Source: Protea cynaroides
Taxonomy: Eukaryota; Streptophyta; Magnoliopsida; Proteales; Proteaceae
Assembly (NCBI GenBank): GCA_028583415.1
Contig: CM053270.1
Location: 4,056,501-4,120,500 of the forward strand
DNA length: 64,000 nucleotides
Direction: 5' to 3'
The notes below the pieces were generated by a model that saw nothing but the letters and a program-made list of their open reading frames with translations, ran no database searches and was not told the DNA's origin. The translations under genes and the position numbers were made by a program. Positions 56,749 through 64,000 of the stretch are shown piece by piece (within the stretch, counting starts at the first letter, position 1; the number at the start of each line of letters is the position of its first letter).

Positions 56749-57944
56749 TATAAATGTCAAACTCCTAAATGAAAACTTTCCTTGTGTGAATTGGATGCTA
56801 GATTTTAGGATACTATATTTATGCTTGTATATTATTGCTTTGGGGGGAATGGGTTCAGTTACACATTCGTGCGAGTAGCCGAACCGGGTCCCATGCATAT
56901 GGGGCAGCCCGCTAGGAGAAACGTACAACCTTGGCCTGTACTTTGTGAGACCACGATCAGTGAGCAGCCTCTAACGAGCGTTTCTTGGGTCTGCCTGGGT
57001 ATGCGTTATGCTACTCCACGTCGCTTGGATCCTTGCAACATAGTATATAAAGGGATTGGGGGCCCATTATTCATCGAGCATTTGGTGATAGGTTACCCCA
57101 TCCTCGTCAAGGTGGCCTTTTCTGTCCTAACCCAGATTGTAGCCCAATGTTTGTTATTTTTTGGTTCATCCCTGAACCGACCCGGTAAAATCAGTTTAAC
57201 CATGACATCCATGTTCGAGACGTCGAAGTTCTGCCCATTTTTGTCCTCGATTGGTCAACATGTTAGAATCTACACGATGAGCATCTTGAACTCTCACCCA
57301 TTGGGAGTATGAGGTATGTATACACCTGTTCTACATCATAGTAGACGGTCACTATACACCCTCCATTAAGTAAGCTCGATGTGTCGAATCTCTCATTGTT
57401 AACACGTCGATTTCAAAAAACGAGTAGAAAATCCCTGTCAAGACTTAGATACCATGGTCAAGAAAAAATTTACTAGTTTGTTCATCTATGAATCGTTTTT
57501 GCTAATCATCCCTAATAAGGACGACGGATTAATATATCCATTTTAATTTCATAGAATTCGGTAATCCAATTGGCCAGACCTTGGTACCACTGATTATCCA
57601 TTTTGGAATCATGAGGTCCACTGAACACATGGCTTAATCAAATTCAATTAAATTGACTCGGATAATGTTTACCCAATCGCCCTTATAAGGGATCTAACTC
57701 TTGTTTGGTTAAGTCATCTTTGATTGTGCATGTGACTTCTTCCATTCCTCTAGATGTCTAAAATATCGATATTCCTCCATTAGGAATCAATCTGCAACCA
57801 TATCCACCCTTTTAGGGTGAGAGGCCCCTACAATTAGGGAATTGTCTTGATCTCCCATCTCGAGATCCATCCATATTATCTTTCCAAATGAATCAATGGA
57901 AGTCATGAATCCAGATCTTGATTGAACATCAAATTTTATAAGAA
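56749..57944 (+). other. Element G leader, unique part
   Basis: A frame of 163 codons from 56821 exists but shows no recognisable domain, and I do not call it a gene. The rest is non-coding as far as I can see. Confidence 0.4.
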
Positions 57945-58875
57945 AGAATGAAAGATTCAGCCCCTAGGAAAATCCAATCATAGTTCCCGATTCATCTCTG
58001 AATTAAGGAAAGATTCAGTCCCTAGGCAAATCCAATCATACTTCTCAATTCATCTCATTATTAAGGAAAGATTTAGCCCCTAGGCAAATCCAATCATAGT
58101 TCTCGATTCATCTCTGAATTAAGGAAAGATTCAGCCCCTAGGCAAATCCAATCATAGTTCTCGATTCACCTCAGAATTAAGAAAAGATTCAGCCCCTAGG
58201 CAAATCCAATCATAGTTCTCGATTCATCTCTGAATTAAGGAAAGATTCAGCCCCTAGGAAAATCCAATCAATGTTCCCTATTCACCTTTGAATTAAGGAA
58301 AGATTCAGCCCCTAGGCAAACCCAATCAATATTCCCTATTCACCTTTGAATTAAGGAAAGATTTCAGCCCCTAGGCAGGTCCAATCATCATTTCGGTTCA
58401 TCCAGAATTAAGGAAAGATTCAGCCCCCAGGCAGATTCAATTACATCCAGTTCATCTCAGAATCAAAAAAATATTCAGCCCTTAGGCAGGTCCAATCATC
58501 ATTTCGGTTCATCCAGAATTAAGGAAAGATTCAGCCCCTAGGCAGATTCAATCACATTCAATTCATCTCAGAATCAAAAATATATTCAGCCCCTAGGCAG
58601 GTCCAACCACCATTTCTGGTTCATCTCAGAACTGAAGAAATATTCAGCCCTTAGGCAGGTCCAATCATCATTTCGGTTCATCCATAATTAAAGAAAGATT
58701 CAGCCCCTAGGCAGATTCAATCACATCTAGTTCATTTTAGAATCAAAGAAATATTCAACCCTAGATTCAACCACCATTTCTGGTTCATCTCAGAATTAAA
58801 GAAGGGTTTAACCTTTAGGCAGGTTCAATCATCACTCCCAGATCATGCTAAAATGAAGAAGGCATTCGGCCCCTA
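57945..58875. repeat. Tandem array, unit about 58-60 bases
   Basis: The unit core is gaaagattcagcccctaggc followed by aatccaatcat and attcatct words; about 15 copies with two sequence variants (aaatcc and caggtcc types). Confidence 0.85.
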
Positions 58876-58889
58876 GGCTTTTTTTTCAC

Positions 58890-59365
58890 CCTTCACCTCC
58901 TGTTTAGGTTCTGATCCATGTCGGAACTAGGAAAAATTCCATTCATCTGAATTCAATTAGCCACTAGGCTTATCCAACCATCAACTTTGGTTAGGGTTCC
59001 AGTTCATGTCAAAACTAGGAAAAGTTCCATTCATCTGAATTTTTTTAGCCCCTAGGCTTGTCCAACCATCAACTTTGGTTCAGGTTCTGATTCATGTTGG
59101 AACTAAGAAGAGTTTCATTCATTTGAATTCAATCAGCCACTAAGCTTATTTATGTGGTTCAAGTTCTGATTCATGTTGGAACTAAGAAGAGTTCCATTCA
59201 TTTGAATTTAATTAGCCCCTAGGCTTGTCCAATCGTCAACTTCACTTCAGGTTCTGATTCATGTCGGAACTAAGAAAGGTTCCATTCATATGAACTCAAT
59301 GTGAGCATGAGTTAGCCTCTAGGCCTGTTCAATCATTACCTTTGGTCCATGTTCCACTTCATAAA
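58890..59365. repeat. Tandem array, unit about 80-95 bases
   Basis: About five copies of gttctgattcatgtcggaac with aaagttccattcatctgaa and agcccctaggcttgtcc. Confidence 0.75.
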
Positions 59366-59399
59366 GGAGCCAAAGATAATTTCAGTCAATCCATCATCT

Positions 59400-59835
59400 C
59401 TAGCAATTAGAGTCCAATCCATGATTATCATCCTTGGCCTCTATCAATCGGAGCCCAACTCAAGCAATCCTCGCCTCTAGCAACTAGAGCCCAGTCCATG
59501 ACTGTCAATCTTGATCTCTATCAATCAGAGATGAATTCAAAATCAATCTTGATCTCTATCAATCAGAGACCAATTCAAAATCAATCTTGATCTCTATCAA
59601 TCAGAGACCAATTCAAAATCAATCTTCATCTCTATCAATCAGAGACCAATTCAAAATCAATCTTGATCTCTATCAATCGGAGACCAATTCAAAGTCAATC
59701 TTGATCTCTATCAATCGGAGATCAATTCAAAGTCAATCTTGATCTCTATCAATCAGAGACCAATTCAAAGTCAATCTTGTCTCTATCAATCGGAGACCGA
59801 TTCAAAATCAATCTCTGGCTCTATCAATTAGAGCC
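59400..59835. repeat. Tandem array, 38-base unit
   Basis: About eight copies of gatctctatcaatcagagac plus caattcaaaatcaatctt between 59513 and 59815; the tctctatcaatcagaga core is an inverted repeat (tctct..agaga). Diverged copies flank it. Confidence 0.85.
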
Positions 59836-60149
59836 CGATCCATGTCCATCATAGCCCAGTGCTACAAGTTAGGATCGCTCGTCGGGAATGACGAATGATA
59901 AGCATTCCTCATTGCTTGTCAATAAAGATCAGTTTCAGATTCTGGAGACATCAGAAATCATGAACCTTCAGCTATGATAGTGCTATCCCATCTCGGGCAT
60001 TTCTGTCCCATGGGCCAGGGAAATGCTAGAATCCAAAGAATTGCCCTGATATTTCTTATTATTCAAAGAGAGGAATGGAATTTTCCGAAGCAGTAGGGTA
60101 GACCAAAGATGAGATCCAATGTGCCCCGAGCTAGGATAAGAACTAGAAT

Positions 60150-60480
60150 GGTCCAATGATGAAACCTTTAACCCATAAACTGGGACATGAACCAGATTGA
60201 ACTTAGACCCAAATTGAGTGTGGTCTGATGAGGAAAGCCAATGACCCCCAAACTGGGGCATGAACCGGATTGACCTTGGGCCTGAATTGGGTATGGTTCA
60301 ATGAGGAAAGTCATGAGCCCTAAGCTGGTCATAAACCAGATTGACCTTGAACCCAAATTGAGTATGGTCCAATGAGGAAAGCCATTAAGCTTTAAGCTGG
60401 TCATGAACCAAATTGACCTTAGACCCAAATTGAGAGTGGCCTAATGAAGAAATCCATTGAACCCCAGACTGGGGCATATA
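60150..60480. repeat. Tandem array, unit about 65-75 bases
   Basis: About five copies of tgaaccagattgaccttgaa with cccaaattgagtatggtcc. Short open frames across it are repeats of the same peptide and are not called genes. Confidence 0.8.
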
Positions 60481-63400
60481 ACCTTGAGCTTAAAAAAACA
60501 AAAAGCAATAGTTCGATCATGAATGGATCCCAAACTGAGAAAGAAAAAAGAGAAAAAATAAAACAAGGAGAGAATTGTATGGAACCCTGAAAGCTAGACA
60601 TCTTGCACCTATTGATAGAGGGGCATGATGAGTCCTCCTGTTAGAGGTCTAAAGGAAGATTTATTCCCACAACGACTGAAGGTGGTCGTCGAAGGCGGTC
60701 GTCGAAGGCGTTATGCCCAACTGGAGCCGCTTGGACGAACTAGTTGTTTCAACTTTCTATTAACGGTATTTGATAGGTCATCCATGTCTGGGTCCAAGAT
60801 CAATATGCTTGTTGACAAGTCTAGTCCAATCAGCCGTGCAAGTAAAAGAAAATCACCCCGTTTGGGATTTCAAACTCTGTGCCTTGTCTCTTCCATACAT
60901 TTCCTCCCAGTTTCATACATCCTCCTATTCTACGTGCTCAGTCAATTCTGACTCTGAAGATGATTGAAATGATGAGCCATCTCCTGAACTTCTATGCCAC
61001 CCGGCATCTTGAGAAAGAAAGGTCCAACCCGTCTGAGAAAGCTTTAAATGATCAATCGGGAGACACAAGAGTAGTCTCAAGAAACATGTATTGGAGAAGC
61101 TGCCATTTGTTCTATCTGTGAAAAGATTCCAAGGAAAGCATTACATAATAACAGATCATATCAACAGGTCATCCAATCTGTACAAATGAGTGGAGGACAG
61201 ATGTGCCACCAAGAAGATGGAAATACCAAAGTTCTTACAAAGTACATCATCTGCAAGCAAGATATACATGATGAATGATCAATCTCAAAATCAAAGAATG
61301 AGGTCATTGGGATACCCCAAAAAAAAAAAAAAAAAAAAAAAAGAAAAAGAAAAAGAAAATTCAAGCCTATGTTTTATCTACATCAATAATGGGAAGGCAG
61401 TCACATCAGATAGAAGGTGATGATTAACTTCTAGAGGATAGCATACAGATTCACCATTCAGATAAAATCATATACTATATGAGCAGTCACAAATGCTCAT
61501 AAAGTTTACAGAAGATCAGAGTGCTAGTTGGGGCAAAGACGTTCTATCTGATTGGAAATGTTTGGAAGAAGAAGATTCAAATCCGATATTGAAAGTCAGG
61601 ATTCAATTTCGCGATCAAGCGAAGCATTGCATTATGTGGCCTTCACATCAAAAAAGAAAAAGAAAAAGAAAAAAAGAAAAAAGAAAAAAAAAGAGAAGAA
61701 AAGAAAATAGTAAGATGTTGAATGGCATTGGAGCTCGACAGTAAGCCAATTGTCCCTCTCACTTCAAGAAGATGGTAGTTCCAAGTAAAGCCTGAAAGCA
61801 AGTGCGATCATTCTTCGAGATTCACAGCATGTTGGACCGGACTTTTGATTTTGGCCAATTACATCCCGCCTTTACAGGAGACGATCTCATCACTTCTTCA
61901 TCATTAGAGAAAGATTTCTCATCGACATTAGACTCTCTCTCCCGTCTATCAATCTGACGGCCTTCCAAGGAGTCTCTATCACAAACCCTTGTTTTGATTA
62001 TCAATTTTTATGGCATTGTATCTCATGATCATGTCATCATTTTATGTACAAATTCATGAATCTGACTGGAACTCTTATCTGTCGTTCATTACATCCGACG
62101 GCTTCCCAAGATTCCTATAAGCCCTTCATTTCTCAAGCCAATAAAATGGGATCTTTTTGGTAAGATAAATCCATTCTACATAAACAACCAAACACTCTCC
62201 CAATGGTAGACCCATGTGGACAGTTTCACATCAGTCCTCTTGGACCTTCAACATCAATACTTGTCAACAAACTTAAAGGTTTCAGGCCCAGATATGATCG
62301 TGACTGATTCGGAATCTCGATGTAGCTTTTTGAGACACGTGTCCATCTGAACATCTCCAAGAAAGGAAAACATAATTCGGCACCATTTTTAATTTTGGTG
62401 TGGGACTGCATTTCCCTAAGGTCGCTTTTAGTGATGATTCAAATAGCTGCCCGCCTATCAATGCATGTAGGTGTCAACTTAAACAGTAGGGCAAGGCTAC
62501 CCATTTGTCATGAAAGTCGTGCCATTCGGATTTCCCCTAAGGGTTTCAGACCATTGGATAAGACCATAATTTTGGCAATATCCTCACCATATCAGGACTC
62601 TTTATTCAACCCAAGATGGGATTTGCAAAAAGAAGAAAATGAAAAAAAATAATAATGGGAAGAAAAGAAACCTCAGTAGGGAAAGGCAACCCGAGAAACC
62701 TCAATGGGCAACCCATAATACCTCAGTGGGGATAGGCGACCTGATGCAACCCTAAAGCATTGCCCTCATTGACCCTTCATAGAAAAATTCAGTGGTTCAT
62801 ATAGACAAGTGTCATACCAATCTACCCTCTATAAGGAAAGGAACCCCTCTTGCTCTCCAGTGAATCATACTCGGAGGAGTTGAACAAACCATCATCTGTT
62901 GGGCTCCGTAGCATTGCCTTTCAACAGAATTCTATCTTCAAATCCTTTGGTCATGTTAGGGAGAGAGCAAATTCTCATGGCCTGGTTACGGATGTAGCCA
63001 AATTCATTCAAATCATCAGCTCCCTCATTTTTCAAGATTCAAGAAGGGCTTATCTAAGAAGTCATTTTCTACAATCAATCTGTCAATCTTCCCTTGACCT
63101 CAGAAGCATGGTCAAATTCTAAATGCAATCTAGATTCAACCTTGTTCTAACTCTGTTAGATTTCCCATTTCCTTCTACAGTAGCGGTCTGTCACAACATG
63201 CAGACACTGGGGCATAGATATATCCTATGTAGAGGAATTGAACTTGATCATGAGCATTACATCTAGAATCCATTGTCTAGTCTGAAGTCACTGACTTTCC
63301 TAGTCAATAGAAGTAGGTCAGTCCAAGTTGGTTTTTACCGATTTCTCAGTTCTCCAAATCCTGTTGATGAAGAAAATCCAATGTGGTCACTCACCTGTTA

Positions 63401-64000
63401 GGATTTGGTCACCAAATTCTCTAAAGGAACACTTCGAATCCTTTGCTCCTCGTGCCTACTTTGGGGCCATGATTCATTAATCTTTCAAAATTAGCACAAC
63501 AATATTGCAAAGCCCTGAGCTTTTCATGAGCCTAGATCAAAGGCCAAACCCATGTCACATTTCATCGCCGCTTGGCTATTCTATCAATTTGGTCTACCAT
63601 AATGCACAGTCAAAGAACTTAGTTGATCAGATGCCTCTCGACAGTCTAACACAAAGGTCAATCAATAAAATCACTTTGGTTAGAGACTGTCAAGCTCCCC
63701 TCATTCTTGTCCAAAATCCTCGCTAGAGTTTCTTTCAATCCAAAATCCAACAACATCAATGTTGGCTGAAGAAATTACATGGAACCTTTCCAAGGGAGCA
63801 ACCAAGTCATCCCTACCGTGCTGAAATTGAGTCAAACTTTCAATACCAGGTCATAAATGGCAAATTTCAAATCTAGGTATCATGCCAGCGAAGTCCATGA
63901 CACCATTTCCATTGATGTCATGTTTTATGCCTTCACCAACAAAGCAGGGGCAAAAAAACCTTGGAAAACTACCAAGGAATTCAACATCATTTCAAATATA
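60481..64000 (+). other. Element G interior, no recognisable coding
   Basis: Contains a poly-A run (about 61320-61342), an aaaag-rich stretch (61650-61710) and short cctcagtggg repeats (62670-62745). No Gag, RT or ORF1-like motif is visible. In Ogre-type elements the coding region lies kilobases after the LTR, so it may lie right of the window. Confidence 0.4.

Noticed and set aside
56821..57312. 163-codon frame in the element G leader
   Set aside because: No recognisable domain, no second copy to test, and mixed low-complexity composition. Possible but unsupported.
60168..60428. Peptide-repeat ORF (WFMTSL repeats) on the minus strand
   Set aside because: It is the translation of a tandem DNA array.

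Overview
The window is repeat-dense plant nuclear DNA and contains no recognisable ordinary host gene. I found no rRNA, tRNA or CRISPR array. The organism is almost certainly an angiosperm with a large genome. The evidence is Ty3/gypsy chromoviruses with 2.3 kb LTRs and initiator-Met primer sites, a Ty1/copia fragment, a 5'-truncated L1-type LINE, a Tat/Ogre-like LTR of about 5.3 kb, and antisense transposon-domain ORFs of plant type. The species cannot be named from the sequence.

Layout, with my own element names. Element A (257-10711, minus) is a gypsy chromovirus with both LTRs, nested in element B. Element B (131-256 plus 10712-14734, minus) is an internally deleted relative; only its 5' LTR, primer site and antisense ORF remain, and its outer LTR lies left of the window. 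Element C (about 14735-22096) is an older Tat/LARD-like element with antisense coiled-coil genes beside a plus-strand polypurine tract and LTR; solo LTR S1 (17238-19405) interrupts it. A truncated LINE (22369-23090) has target-site duplications. Element D (23726-26728, minus) is a copia element cut by element E. Element E (26729-39060 continuing at 51105-51442, minus) is a decayed chromovirus. Its antisense ORF holds solo LTR S2 (35482-37801) and its 5' LTR holds element F. Element F (39061-51104, plus) is a complete, mildly mutated chromovirus. Element G starts at 51443 with a 5.3 kb LTR, a primer site at 56731 and 7 kb of tandem-repeat leader running off the window.

The most interesting content is the shared design of the chromovirus family (A, B, E, F, S1, S2). 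Besides gag-protease-RT-RNase H-integrase-chromodomain, the family carries: (1) an antisense gene between the primer site and gag, with its own TATA-like box, leader exon, intron of about 0.4 kb and a 414-codon ORF; (2) clusters of short inverted motifs in the LTRs and just upstream of the antisense promoter, in two sequence dialects; (3) a 71-85 nt intron at the gag/protease junction that restores a fused frame when removed, while unspliced RNA stops right after the Gag zinc knuckle; (4) a 57-codon ORF inside the LTR ending in a C-x-C-x2-C motif, kept at the same length in four copies. Together these suggest a retrotransposon with an encoded, possibly self-regulatory antisense factor and splicing-controlled Gag/Gag-Pol output. 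That function is inference; the architecture is seen directly.

All coding regions carry at least one stop or frameshift. Within element F the damage is light: gag has one stop, pol has scattered stops but no frameshift, and the antisense ORF has one stop.
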